Both the position numbers and the translations under genes were made by a program. A stretch of 64,000 nt of DNA. Source: Rhexocercosporidium sp. MPI-PUGE-AT-0058 (lineage: Eukaryota > Ascomycota > Leotiomycetes > Helotiales). Where the stretch lies: NCBI GenBank assembly GCA_020746875.1, contig JAGTJL010000026.1:496001-560000 (forward strand), given 5' to 3'. Positions 1-10,635 of the stretch are shown one piece after another. The stretch's first letter is position 1. Each line of letters opens with the position of its first letter. The notes beneath the pieces were generated by a model that worked only from the letters and a program-made list of their open reading frames with translations, searched no databases and was not told the DNA's origin.

Positions 1-756
1 TATAGTATAAGAAAGTACTCTATTCGGATGCCTCTTATTTTACAGTTAATTAACGAAAGAAGGCTGAGCCTAGCGACGTCGTGGCCGTAATTCTATTACA
101 AAGAAACTTTATCGAAACCGTCTCGATAAGACTTATAAACGATTCGAAGTTAAGAAAGTCTCTTGAACGATTACTACAATAATTGGATAAAATTATAAGT
201 CAAAGCTAATGTTTTTGCCACGCTATATCGATAGAGATAATTACGTAAAATACTTTTTAGAGCTAGTTGTTAAGCCGTTTTTTAATATTCAACAAAGAAA
301 GGTATTTTCGAATAGGTTTTTTAAGAAGATAACAAAAGAGCTTACGGTATAAAGTCTGTCCTTAACGTACTAAACGATTTCAAAAACGAATATCGTATTC
401 AATAGCTAAAGCTTCGTTATCTAGCGAATTCTCTTAATTTAAACCTAATCAAAAGAGTATAGCGAATAATCAAGCAACGAGTAAAGAGAAGGAAAGCAAA
501 GAATAAGTAAGAGTTAAAGTAATATTGTGACGACTGCACCGCATCAGCGCCACGTCACATGACTTGAACATATAAAGGGGCTCTCCCGCACCTGTCAATT
601 AGCTCTTCAATTGATTCTTCTAAGTCAGACCGTCACAAATATATCAAGGAAGAGTAAGAGAAATTAACAATTCAAGAGATTAATTAATTAATACTAACAA
701 TAGAAGATCGAGTAAATTAATGTATTAAGCGCGGAGGAGATATTACTAAATATTAA
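1..756 (+). pseudogene. Tc1/mariner-type transposase relic (5' end outside window)
   Basis: This is a decayed cut-and-paste transposase. Conceptual translation recovers family landmarks in order: a block reading DRDNYVKYFLE (about 227-262), EDNKRAYG (about 328-351, the second catalytic Asp region), and LNLNLIKRV*RIIKQRVKRR (about 430-490), which corresponds to the family motif SPDLNPIE-VWRIIKQRV. After the inserted LTR the frame resumes with EKLTIQEIN and ends in GGDITKY followed by TAA at 754-756. Many CAA/CAG/TGG-type codons have become stops, and one frameshift lies near 300. The relic is interrupted by a solo LTR at 526-637. Removing the LTR and one target-site copy restores the frame exactly. 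The start is not in the window. Confidence 0.8.
526..637 (+). mobile_element. Solo LTR with 5-bp target-site duplication
   Basis: The 112-bp element begins TGTGACG and ends CGTCACA, a 7-bp perfect inverted terminus of the TG...CA type seen in LTR retrotransposons. It is flanked on both sides by AATAT (521-525 and 638-642), a 5-bp target duplication. A TATAAA box at 571-576 fits an LTR promoter. No internal retroelement sequence is present, so this is best read as a solo LTR left by LTR-LTR recombination. The length is short for an LTR, so a very small non-autonomous element is the alternative. It sits inside the Tc1/mariner transposase relic. Confidence 0.8.
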
Positions 757-761
757 ATGTA

Positions 762-820
762 ACGTCCCACCCCACCATTTCGGCCACCCCGGGTTTTCGG
801 CCACCTCGCTTAACCTCACC
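762..820 (+). repeat. Left terminal inverted repeat of the Fot1/Pogo element
   Basis: It starts ACGTCCCACC and contains a short internal direct repeat (TTTCGGCCACC twice, 778-788 and 795-805). It matches the reverse complement of 2528-2586 with only a few mismatches. Confidence 0.9.
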
Positions 821-897
821 GCTCTTCATACTTACCTATTTAGATAATTAATAACTCTTTTAATACTTTATTAATTCTTTTGAAATTTGGAAATCAG

Positions 898-2502
898 ATT
901 GTTTCTATCATAAAACGTCCATATACAGAAGATGACGTCCAAAACGCCCTTCAAGAGATTACAAATAGCAAGTCTGAGCGAAAAGCATCGCTAAAGTAGG
1001 GGGTTCCAAGGACTACCCTTCAAGGTCGAATTGCAGCTCGATCACCACATCAGGAAGCCGCCAGTTACTTGCAAAGGCTACCTACGATACTAGAGGAAAG
1101 ATTAACTGATTGGGTACTTAATCAGGAAGCTATTAGTCGTGGAGTTACGCATGCACAAATCAAGATTTTCGCCCAAAGGCTTTTGTCGCTTTAAGGGGAA
1201 CATAAACCACTCGGACGACACTAGATAAAACGATTTCTGACTCGGAATCCTATTCTTAAGACTAAGAAGCAAATCTACGTTAATTCTGTACGTGTCAATA
1301 ACGCTTGTTCTGAAGTTATTAAGCCTTAGTTTCAAAAATTAGATGTCCCAGCTATTAAAGCTATTCTAGCTAGCCAACGATGGAATATAAATGAGACTGG
1401 TATCATGGAAGGCCACGGTCTTAATGGACTAGTTGTAAGGCACGCTGGAAAGCGTAAGGTTCAAGGGAAACAGCCAGGTTCACGTGCTTAGACGTCAATC
1501 ATTAAATATATCTCTGCAACTAGAGTTTCTATAGCTCCAGCTGTAATTTACAAGGGAAAATCGGTATAGCAACAATGGTTTCCGTCTCAATTAGACAAAT
1601 TCAGTGATTGGCACTTCACTGCCACAGAAAATAGGTGGACGACTGACGACACGGCTCTTGAATAGCTAAAGAAGGTGTTTATTCCTCAGACGAAACCACG
1701 TGATTCTTCAGCAAGACTTCTTATCTTAAACGGCCACGGGAGCCATGAGACTACGGATTTCCTTTGGAAGTGCCTTAAGCATAATATTTACGTTTTATTC
1801 TTACCTCCACATACGTCACACGTCTTACAACCTTTGGATTTGACGATTTTCTCTCCTCTCAAGCGTGCATACCGGAAACACTTGCATTCTTTGAGTTCCT
1901 TACTTGATTCTACCCCAATTAGCAAACGCAATTTCCTTCTTTATTATTAGAAAGCACGCTAAGAGAGTTTGACAGCTTTTAATATTAAGGCTAGGTGGAG
2001 GACTACTGGATTATGGCCGGTATCTATGGCAAAACCTCTCATGAGTCCATTACTATTAGAAAATAGTAATAATCCAACAACTACACCTGTCCCAGATATA
2101 CCCACGACACCTCTAAAGGCTTCCAATAGCTTACTTGAGCTACGTACACCAAGAACCAAGAAAGAACTCCATTTTCAGCTCCGGGATTTGGCTTCTGGAT
2201 CACATAACTACCTTCTAGACAAACGTTTACGTATTAGGAAGATTACAAAAAGAATTAATGAAAACGACTACGAATTAGCAAAAGCAAAGATGAAGATTCA
2301 AGAATTAGAATCGAGATTAGAGCAATTACAACCAAAGAAACGAAGGAAAGTGCAAACTAGTCCAAATTCTAAGTTTATAACAACACGTGCTATTTATGAG
2401 GCTCAAATTGCAACTGGAGATCGTCAAATTATACCTGTAGAATCAGAATCAGAAAGAGATTCAGATTCTACGATTTCATGTATAGAAGTTGAAGCAATAT
2501 AG
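898..2502 (+). pseudogene. Fot1/Pogo transposase, killed by multiple RIP-type stops
   Basis: One uninterrupted reading frame runs through the element: an N-terminal CENP-B/HTH-like part (VPRTTLQGRIA near 1000), then the DDE domain and a basic, Gln-rich C-terminus. The block RWNINETGIMEG (about 1378-1413) carries Asn where Fot1 relatives have the first catalytic Asp. The second block LLILNGHGSHET is at about 1720-1755 and the LPPHTSHVLQPLD block at about 1801-1840. Nine internal stops are present and none is a frameshift. Each stop whose ancestral codon can be inferred fits TGG to TAG, CAG to TAG or CAA to TAA, that is C-to-T at CpA on one strand or the other. The true start is unclear because no in-frame ATG is preserved near 898-910. 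Confidence 0.9.
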
Positions 2503-2527
2503 AGTTATTAAGCCTTAACTAGGAAGT

Positions 2528-2586
2528 GATGAGATTAAGCGAGGTGGCCGAAAACCCGGGGTGGCCGAAATGGTAGGGTGGGACGT
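2528..2586 (-). repeat. Right terminal inverted repeat of the Fot1/Pogo element
   Basis: It ends GGTGGGACGT-like and is followed by TA at 2587-2588. Against the left repeat the inner 13 bases carry two mismatches, and one G/A difference lies near the outer end. The A-for-G changes are of the RIP type. Confidence 0.9.
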
Positions 2587-2588
2587 TA

Positions 2589-3415
2589 TATTATGTCTTG
2601 ATTGTTTTGAATAACATTATGTTTTAGTAGGGTTCCCTCCTAAATCCGATGCACGGGGCAACGCTCGCTTCATCGGTCACGAAATTGGCCGGCGTCGGCT
2701 GTCAGTTCGCTATACGGTGCTTCATAGTACGGCACCTCTATGACCATGCATGTATAGTGCTAGCGAAAGTATAAAGCAGATGTTGCATTGCTTGCGAATA
2801 TTGAAGGATATTCAAATACGACACCCTTCACAGAGGCTTCTTGCCAGTCAATTGGAACCTATTCAAAATCAAATAATAGATAAGCCTTTTTCGTACATAT
2901 CGAATGTATCAACATGCGAGAGTGGATTACGATGAGCATTCTAGACTGTCTACCTGAGTGCGAACCAATCTGGTCCCTAGGAGTTCTTGATAGAGGAGAT
3001 TATCAGGTGCTTAACACCCCCACTCATTCTACCTAGAGTAACCGGGCAAGCGAGTTGCTGATGAAAATTTAGATTTGAAATTCGTTAACCAATACACCGA
3101 GGTGCTGCGTTTGAAGGAAGGGATGTGGATTGTCATAAATTCATAAATTCATGGATTATTGAGGTCGTGGTCCAAAAGGCTAGGGCTCTCGCTACAATCG
3201 TTCCACACCCATGATTGGTTAAAAACGAAGAGCTATGGGGCAGCCGGAGCTCGGAAGAACATGCAAGCCTGTGGCCTGCGATTGGTTTAATCTGGGTTAT
3301 CGGCCTGCAAAGTTTTAATTCTGATATATATCTAAATAAGGAAAAATGCGCACCCGGCATACGAAAAGATGTCGCCAAAGTTCATGATTCAACATGGATT
3401 TGCCTGACAATGAAA
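2589..3415. other. Intergenic stretch without a recognisable gene
   Basis: Short open frames exist on both strands, but none resembles a known family or shows convincing splice structure. The first part (2589-2640) is AT-rich and may be the 3' remainder of the Tc1/mariner element. The rest is ordinary-composition sequence. Confidence 0.5.
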
Positions 3416-3503
3416 GGCTGCTTGGCGCAATGGTAGCGCGCGGTCCTCCTACTGCTGAAAAGCTGTAAGACTGAGGTTGAGGGTTCGAGTCCCTTGGTGG
3501 TCG
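3416..3503 (+). tRNA. tRNA-Arg (anticodon CCT) with a 16-nt intron
   Basis: A complete cloverleaf can be drawn. The acceptor is GGCTGCT (3416-3422) with GGTGGTC (3496-3502) plus discriminator G3503. The D arm is GCGC/GCGC (3425-3439). The anticodon stem is CGGTC/GACTG (3441-3445, 3469-3473). The loop is CT-CCT-A...A with anticodon 3448-3450. The variable loop is AGGTT. The T arm is GAGGG-TTCGAGT-CCCTT. The 16-nt intron (3452-3467) sits at the canonical position after base 37. Mature length is 72 nt before CCA addition. The acceptor stem has four G-U pairs, which is unusually weak. A Pol III terminator T-run follows at about 3510-3513. Confidence 0.9.
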
Positions 3504-3862
3504 TTAATGTTTTGCCGTTTTGTCACTCGGAATAGGTAGTTAAGAAGAATCAGGGGGTAAAAAACACATTTTGTAACGTTTTATCGTTCCGTTTTTGATT
3601 TTTAGCCGAAACTCGCCTAATGAACTAACTTAAAGCTTTGCTTAAAAAGCTCCCTGACCTGAATTTGTACACAAGGTTGATGGACTTAAATCTTCTTTTG
3701 AGTTCTTTGTTAGACAATCTTTTGTTAGATGAACGAATTGTTTTAATGAGGTAAAGCGTGAACAGAAGAAATTATGAAGAGAGTACAACATCTGTTTTTG
3801 AAAAGCTTCTATTACTCGGCCTCTATTCATTCGGACAGAGATAGAGACAATAAATAATTCAA

Positions 3863-4633
3863 TTAGATCACATATTCCCTCGACACGAGCACCGTCGAAC
3901 TTCCCATATCCACTCCATGAGCACCTCCAATGAAAATTTTGACGATATTCTCACTATTCGAGTCTTCCACGTTTGAATCCTCAACCTCCCAAGAAAGAGT
4001 AATGTTGACAACGTTCTGTCCATTCCCAGCGACATACACTTCTACTGTATTCCCATTTCCGCTTCTTGTCACATTGCTATTCTTGACTGAGCCACCTTTA
4101 ATATCCAAGTTGACGAGATCCCTCTTCTTAAAAGGCCAGGCTGTTGGACGGGCCAAAAGAACCCTGCGCCGACTACTCCTCTCTCGACGAATCACCCGTT
4201 CCCCATGCCTCTCCATCGACAAATTTGAATGCTGATTCTTGGTATTCCAACTTCCAGTATTGCTGCCAGTTGAGTTCAGCATATTCTTATAGCCAAAAGA
4301 ATCGAAATCATGATGGTGCGTGGAATGGTCACCCATTGCGATCTCAGTATTCTTTGCGTTGTTTATGACCTCGAATTTGGCATAGTTCTGGGCGTTTGAA
4401 ATGGATGTGTGGTGGAATTCATTTGAGATGTGAATGGTGACACTGTCACTTTTCTGTAGGGAGTGACTTTGAGGAATGCTGAAAAGGATGGTGACCTCTT
4501 TTTGCGATTGGAGGACGCGGAGGGCGTCGTTGTTGTCTTAGATGGGATTGCGCGGAAGTGTGTTGTGCTCGACGATCCGGGGATGGCCTAGCACAGCCAG
4601 AGCCATGCTCAGAAGCAGACTGGAAGTACGCAT
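3863..4633 (-). pseudogene. Predicted secreted protein with one in-frame stop
   Basis: From ATG at 4633 a signal peptide is visible (MRTSSLLLSMALAVLGHP). The frame continues without frameshift for 257 codons to the stop at 3863, except for a TAA at codon 32 (4538-4540, context ATC TAA GAC, most simply CAA to TAA). Downstream of the stop the frame stays open for more than 220 codons. It holds an acidic/Ser-rich middle and an RRERSSRRR basic patch, and then a Gly/Asn/Val-rich segment with NVVNITLSWEV that looks like secreted beta-structure. I do not recognise the family. No GT-AG intron convincingly removes the stop. It is either a recent nonsense allele or a pseudogene; a sequencing error cannot be excluded. 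Confidence 0.5.
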
Positions 4634-4954
4634 CTTGGATCGGAATAAAACACTCTGAACCTTTCTCTGTACATTAAATCGAGAAATGTGATGCAGGACA
4701 GTACGAGAGGTTTCGAATTGAGAGAGCGTCTGTGGGCAATTACTCACAACTGGCTAGATATCAATTCGAGATGGAAGAGGTTGCTCTAGGGCTCCACCAC
4801 GATGAATCATCTATCCTTCGTTACAGGAGTGGGTTTGTATTATCTAGTTTAGCCTGGCGCGATCGCGGCTCCATCCATGTGATGGTGCGAGCCGTAGTAG
4901 AGGGAGCGAAGTTCACAGCTTTCTCCTTTAGCGCGCGTTTACAACCGTTCCATT

Positions 4955-4999
4955 CATCGAAATGCTCCTCATCGAAATGCTCCTCATCGAAATGCTCCA
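4955..4999 (+). repeat. Three tandem copies of a 15-bp unit
   Basis: CATCGAAATGCTCCT is repeated at 4955, 4970 and 4985, the last copy differing only in its final base. It lies in the spacer between two minus-strand genes, upstream of the secreted-protein gene. The repeat is a multiple of three and gives SISMR repeats on the minus strand, but no gene is supported there. Confidence 0.85.
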
Positions 5000-5121
5000 G
5001 CTAAAGGCATTTGCGAAAGCGGATAACTGGCAAGATATCGACATAGAAGCAGGAGAAATGTTCTTCAGCAAATTAAATTTCAATGCTCTCTCGATCATCC
5101 TCAGATAACTCAGACCAACAA

Positions 5122-5868
5122 TTACAATCCCCCCTTCCTTCCCCCTCCCCCGCTTCGCTTCTTCCCTGCAACAAGCCATTCTGCTGTCTCATTGATACGA
5201 TCAAAGATATCAATCATAGTTCTGTATCTCATTGTAAAGGTATCCTCAAGCCAGAACTGTAATGTTCTGGAATCAAAAATTGGAGTAAAAGCCGGATCGA
5301 GAAGTGCGTCTTGTAGCTCCTCGGAAATTCCCGCATCCATCATCGCTTGCTTCCGCGTGAGGGTTGGCCATCGGTGAAAGCTAAGTTTGTATGTATCGCC
5401 TGTTACCCAACTAGTTTGGAAAAGTTAGCGAATGCTGAGGTCGATTTCCGGCCTCGGTGTGTCGAAAACCGATGAATTGCCAAGGATAGCAAGAGGGGGG
5501 ACTTACTCGAGTAGGTTGTAGGGGCATTGTGTGTCTAAGAAAGGTTTGCATCGTTCAAACACCACGGCGGCTGCCGCTCTTGTAAGTCCCATATATTCTA
5601 GTGCAGCAAGACTCTCGGGATATTCAGGAAAATCAATCGGGATTCCAGCCCTGAAGTCTAAAATTTGACTTTGAGATTGGATGGCACCATCAGACGACAA
5701 AAGTACAGGGTATCTCTGACTGGTAGACCACCACTTGTCCAGTGCATCAATGCTTACTTTGCATCTTCCCTTGATGATGGGACCCAACAAAATTTTCTTT
5801 TCTTGGAGAATTTCTAGCTGCTAGGGACCAGGGCGAAAGTGATTATTAAAAGATCTTTCGAATGACAT
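5122..5868 (-). pseudogene. Conserved hypothetical two-exon gene with one in-frame stop
   Basis: Exon 1 is 5868-5507 and exon 2 is 5410-5122. The intron 5411-5506 has GTAAGT...CTAG and joins the frame as CTC GA|T TGG. The coding total is 651 nt (217 codons). The product is rich in aromatic residues (DKWWSTSQRYPVLL, LDWVTGDTYKLSFHRW, LQFWLEDTFTMRYRTMIDIF) and ends in a Gly/Lys tail. No family recognised. The CACCATG start context at 5868 is good, but codon 16 is TAG (5821-5823, CCC TAG CAG), while coding character is obvious downstream. No alternative ATG lies between the stop and codon 80. It may be a pseudogene, or the true start may lie in an unseen upstream exon. Confidence 0.5.
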
Positions 5869-6440
5869 GGTGACATGAAATGACAAGATAAGTAGAGATT
5901 GTTGCGATTTGTTGGTAGTTTGAAGGGATTGAATGTTAAAAGGAATAGTCTCTGCTAGGTGCTGTGTTTTCTGGTATAGACATAGGATATTCAGATGGAC
6001 ATAAAATGGGAAAAGCTGCAACTCTAATCAGCGGGGTTTCCGAGCATAAATCCAGATATGACTATAGACTACTAACATGCTTCTTAGAGTGGAGATATAT
6101 AGACAGCTTTTTGCCACAGTATGAACTGGCTTACTACTAGTATTGGCCCGCTTTGGGCAAATTTGGTAGCGAAGGTTATCCCAGCCACACACAGCCACTG
6201 CCATCAGTTACTGGAGTGCGAGCATCAAAACTGAAGCAGCCAAGATAGATCTTGGCATTTGAATGCAATTTACAACACCGGAAGAACTGCTTTTAATATA
6301 TCTCATCTTAGATGCCTACGATCGTAAAACCTGGGCCTCCAAGTGTGGATGGTGACGCACGTGACTTGACTTCTCAAGACTTGAGAGAGTCTGACCTCAT
6401 CCTTACACAGCTCGCGATCACCACATCGTGCAAAACGACG
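5869..6440. other. Intergenic stretch upstream of the 5.1-5.9 kb gene
   Basis: No gene can be supported. It presumably holds the promoter of the minus-strand gene starting at 5868, but no specific element stands out. Confidence 0.5.
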
Positions 6441-9420
6441 CCTTGCATCTTCTGATACGTACGGGGCCCTGTGGGCTTCAGCGGTATGCAACAAACTGCT
6501 AACACTTCAAGAGAATAGCCTAGACCCGAACACATAAACCATTGGTTTTGCCGTAAGATTAAAATGTACAACCAAAGTCGTATTCTGGAACCAAAATGAT
6601 GGGGAACGTGATGTCACATCCAAGAAGACAAAGTGTTGGGCATTTTGAACTGTAGAACTGGTAAAAGTTGATGCGAATAGGCTAGTATACGTGCACGCCT
6701 AATGCTCAATCGTCTCTAGAGTCCAAAATTTGGTAAAGATGCGAAAATACAAACGGGGCCCTGTGTGAGCTTCACCGGGGAATGAGAGGACCAGAGAAGA
6801 CACGAAGAACCATACTAGGGTTTAGTCTGCCTTTGGCAACATCTACCGTATGATGAAGGCCCAAGAACCGGGCTTCGGCTTGAAAGATTGGGAAGCATGC
6901 AGGGATATGTAAGAATAAGACATGCAACAAACAGAAATACCTCTAATCACCGATCGAGCTTCTAAAAAGGAGTTGCAGGGATGAGAATATTCAGACATGC
7001 AACAAATGTTCGACGTAGCTGAGTCTCCAGTTATACCATCATAAAGTCGGCCGAAAGTTGGACGGAAGTAGGAATTACCGGTAGATGTGCAAAAAAGAAC
7101 ATAGGCTGCCAATTATTTGAGATCAAGTCAAGAGAACATGGGAATAGCATAGCGAAGTTCGTTTGTCGCTTGTGGCTAGGCCGCTTCAGACTTGGCTAGA
7201 AAATGAATATTTTTGAAGTCATATGCGTCATTCCCAAAGAGAAGAGCAATCGATAACGTTCGCGGCACGAAGCAAGCCAGGATTCCGTTGGGTTTTAGAG
7301 CGTATACAATTCTGTAACTGTGGAGAAGCTAGCTACTAGAGCTGGCCAACAGACGCGATCAAACAAAGCTAGAATAGGCGAGGCCCTGACCAAACTTTAT
7401 CTTCCCCGGATCAGTCAACCGTATGTGCTCAGATTACCGAACTGAAGAGAAGAACTTGCAGGAGTGTTAAATACTGCGATTTGCAACAACCATTATGTAC
7501 CTAACCTAGACTAACCAAAGTTGATGGCTCCTGGATACAGTAATGAGAGCATACACCAACCATCAGCAGTAACTATATGAGGTGAGACCAACCGCTGAGC
7601 ACTCCGGACACATCTCTTGCAAGGAATGACATTACACTGCAAATTGCAAAATCGCCGATGTACCTAATCTGGACCAAGCAAGAGACTAACTAAAAATTCG
7701 GTTTCTGGTCACAAGAATGAGAGCGGAGTCCGGCTGTCAAACTAACCAGAGCACCTTGCAGTGATATCAAACATGATGTGTGGCAACAAACAATCCCCTG
7801 ACGATCCTATAGAAAGTAGGAAGCTGCAATTCAAACAGACGGTCCATTTAGTCCGGACTGGATTCTAGACTGTTTCTCTAGTTAGAGATGCAAAGCCTCC
7901 TAGGTTCGAGCAGCTACTCTCAAGTGAACGAAAAGACTAGCAAGGCTGGCAAGAAACGAATGCGCGTAGGGCTGAGAATGATCTGATGTGCAACGAACAA
8001 GGGAGAGGGATACCCGGCCCTCCACTCTCTGTATGCTAGTTTTGTAGAGGATTGGAACAAACTATAGGACTAAGAGCTAGCTTCCCGATCACTCACCGAA
8101 CCTGGCAAAACGTCACCTACAAGGGTATAAGACATGCAACAAAAACACAAGAACAGATCCAAGACCAAGCTACTTAATATTAGATAATTCGCAGGGGTGT
8201 ACGGTATGCAACAAAAGCATGAACCCCGAACCCACGCGGTGATAAACTTGCCTCATATGTGGCACGCTTACAAAGTTTGCAAGGGTAACAGGGGTGTGAG
8301 ATGTGCAACAGATGTATTTCGTTACTCCTTCCAGAATATGGCTTGGGACGACGGAGTGACCGGACTTGGATCTATTGTCAGGGATGAGATGTAGTGTGTT
8401 GGCAGGCTCAAGGGGGCCCATGACGATTGCCAGCCCTCTTTAGGGTCATGTGACTAGTCATCTCTTCCATTCGTACGAGAATTGGGCCTTCGATCTTGTA
8501 TCGTGCGTGCAAGAGATTTACTGTAGCTGCGATTTGTCCGTACGAAAGACTCATCATCATTTGTAGCTGAGGAAGTTGACACGTTGGGTGTGTCTTACTC
8601 TTAAGACCTCAATCCCGGCATGGATTTTGCCATGGGTTCACTTGACCGGAATCGATTCGGAAATAACACCTTGAGCAGGGGATATACGGCATGCGACAAA
8701 AAGTACTCTGATGTTCTTCTTGTTCGCAGAAACGGCACTTGGGAGTCCTAGCAGGGATCTGAAAATAATATCTTCCCTCGGCGGGTTAGCTAGTAGCTCA
8801 TAATCTCCCACAATCTCCCAGTCCACGAAAGATAGATTGTTTCTATAGGAGAGCAAAAGAGCCAAACAGTACTTCACACAATCCAGTATCGTCCTTGCTT
8901 TGTCTTTCTCTTTCCTAGATGTAGGATCCAAAGTAGAATGGAAAGTCCGACTTCAGACAATACCTCCGGACTCCCCTTCAGCCTCACCACAAGAGGTCTT
9001 GGTTGGCGGCATGTCAAGCTCGACTCTACCCCGCTATTGAATCCCAAGGGCCTTGACGAGGAGGCTCCAGATGGCATGGGGTTTACAATATGCAATAGAT
9101 ATGGTATTAGAAGATTGGTGGTCTTAACAGCCTTTGCATCATTCCTAATCCGGAAGCTTAGCCCTGGCTCGAGCTTGTCTATCGGACGGCCAAAAAGCAA
9201 AACTTGGTATCTGGGAAAACTACAGGGGATATTCGATATGAAACACACTCGAAAGTGTTCAGCTTTCAGCCCGGCAATTCTTGTCAAGGGTGCCGAGTCG
9301 GGTGGAGCCTTGCTCATGCCCCCTCAACCACAAGACAACCAAGACCTCCAACATGAGAAGAAATTGGGAGCCAAAAGTGGCAGGGGATATTCGATATGCA
9401 ACAAACACCAAGGAATGGGA
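6440..9420. repeat. Array of about 15 degenerate copies of an unassigned short motif
   Basis: A motif of roughly 28-40 bp recurs on the plus strand: a G-rich part close to TTGCAGGGGATAT, a variable 3-15 base spacer, then a conserved end close to ATATGCAACAAA. The conserved ends lie near 6486, 6922, 6997, 7085, 7480, 7642, 7778, 7986, 8134, 8206, 8301, 8691, 9090, 9236 and 9396; a lone copy is near 11712. Intervals vary from about 70 to 430 bp. Neighbouring intervals share further short blocks: ATGTACCTAA after two motif copies near 7495 and 7658; (T/G)AATGAGAGC near 7541 and 7715; ACGGGGCCCTGTG at 6461 and 6753. This suggests an old, strongly diverged tandem duplication. No reading frame is consistently kept across copies. 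I do not know what it is. Confidence 0.6.
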
Positions 9421-10635
9421 ATCTAGAGGCTTTTGTGCTGCGCGTTCGGCTTGGGGGGCGTTGTCTGCAAGGATATCGAGAGCGCTGGACCCGTGAAACG
9501 TTACCAGTTGTCTGTCTGTACATACGCCAGGATTCAAAGCCCTGCCTTTGATCAGAGCACTTCTTATCGCGTTCCGCTGTAGGACGGCTGTTGGTTCGAG
9601 GTGATCGAGTGGTTCGTGTTGTCTCTTTGGCTGTGGGGAAGGGCATCCCCCTGGAGTTTCTGCGCTTTGAGGCTGGCTGATGTGCTCGAGCGAGCATGCG
9701 GGACGGATGCTCCCTCTGCCGTGTCAATCCATGACGCAAAAGAAGCTGCATCTCCAGGTTCGTCTGTTGCTGCAGAGTGAGAACAGACGTCATGAAGTGG
9801 AGTTTGATGTTCATCCTGACGTTGAACCTTTTTTGGTAAGGATAGGTAGTCATTGCCGGCATTTATCCGCTTCATCCGAGATCAGACCACTTCGAGTTGA
9901 TGGAGGATTGAGTTCTTCTTGGGCATCCTAACCCAACATTCTTTAATCAATGTTCGTCGACAAAATGTATGCTTGTTTTCTCATCTAATGGCAAGATGAC
10001 ATGCAAATATCTACCATATCCTTTATCCTTCTCCTCTCCACTGGGTTTTCGCTTGATCTTGTTGATCCCTCAAAACCTCCCTTTCCGTTTTTGTTTTTGT
10101 TTCTCTCATACTCAGGTTTCAAGGGCACTGTACGTATGACAGAAGTCGTTGTTCTTCTTCTTCCATATATATTGCAAGTAGTTCTTTCAACCATGTCAGC
10201 ATCAACTGTGTGCTTGTGTAGCACGAAAGGTTTTGTAATACTGAATGACTTGGAGACGAAGGCGTGGTCATTGCCCAATATCATGTCTTCCCTACATCGC
10301 AATGATTCCCGGATTAAATACCAGTGAAATACATTACCAGGTTGATCTATCAAGACGATCTCTAAATGTACAGATTTCATCCATTTCAGAATGGTGTTTT
10401 ATGACGATAGTCACGTGGCTGGCTACTCACGATTTTGCAGATAACAAGAAAATCCACCGAAATCGGCGCGTCATCAGCGAAGCTTATGCACCACGATCAA
10501 TTGAAAGATAGAGCCTTCAAAGTCTCTGCAATTGTGCCGTCACAGGCCGCAGAAAGCTTGATTTAATTGTTTTTTTTTTGTTTTCTTTTTTTTTTAGAGA
10601 GAGAAGTGGATTGGCGTAAGGTCAATGTTCTCCAG
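9421..10635. other. Stretch without a secure gene
   Basis: Overlapping open frames of 108-131 codons occur on both strands at about 9985-10380, but neither resembles a known family. The plus-strand one starts with a hydrophobic leader-like segment (MQISTISFILLLSTGFSLDL). A 27-base T-rich run (10569-10595) lies just upstream of the next gene and could be part of its promoter or 5' leader. Confidence 0.45.

Larger units (their letters stand above)
762..2586 (+). mobile_element. Fot1/Pogo-family DNA transposon, complete but inactivated
   Basis: The element is bounded by long inverted repeats (762-820 and 2528-2586) and by the TA dinucleotides at 760-761 and 2587-2588, the target duplication expected of Tc1/mariner/Pogo elements. 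Its length of 1,825 bp is typical of fungal Fot1-like elements. It contains a single transposase reading frame (898-2502) with nine internal stops. It is inserted four bases downstream of the stop codon of the Tc1/mariner relic. Confidence 0.92.

Noticed and set aside
4928..5179. Minus-strand frame with SISMR repeats
   Set aside because: It is created by the 15-bp tandem repeat and overlaps the 3' end of a better-supported gene.
6440..9420. CRISPR array
   Set aside because: The genome is eukaryotic, repeat copies are degenerate and spacing is irregular (70-430 bp).
6440..9862. A multi-exon minus-strand gene encoding CCMSY-like repeats
   Set aside because: The conserved motif falls in different frames in different copies, and stops interrupt every attempt at joining them.
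9985..10380. Protein gene on either strand (131 codons minus, 108 codons plus)
   Set aside because: The two frames overlap each other, neither shows family resemblance or splice support; left as unassigned.
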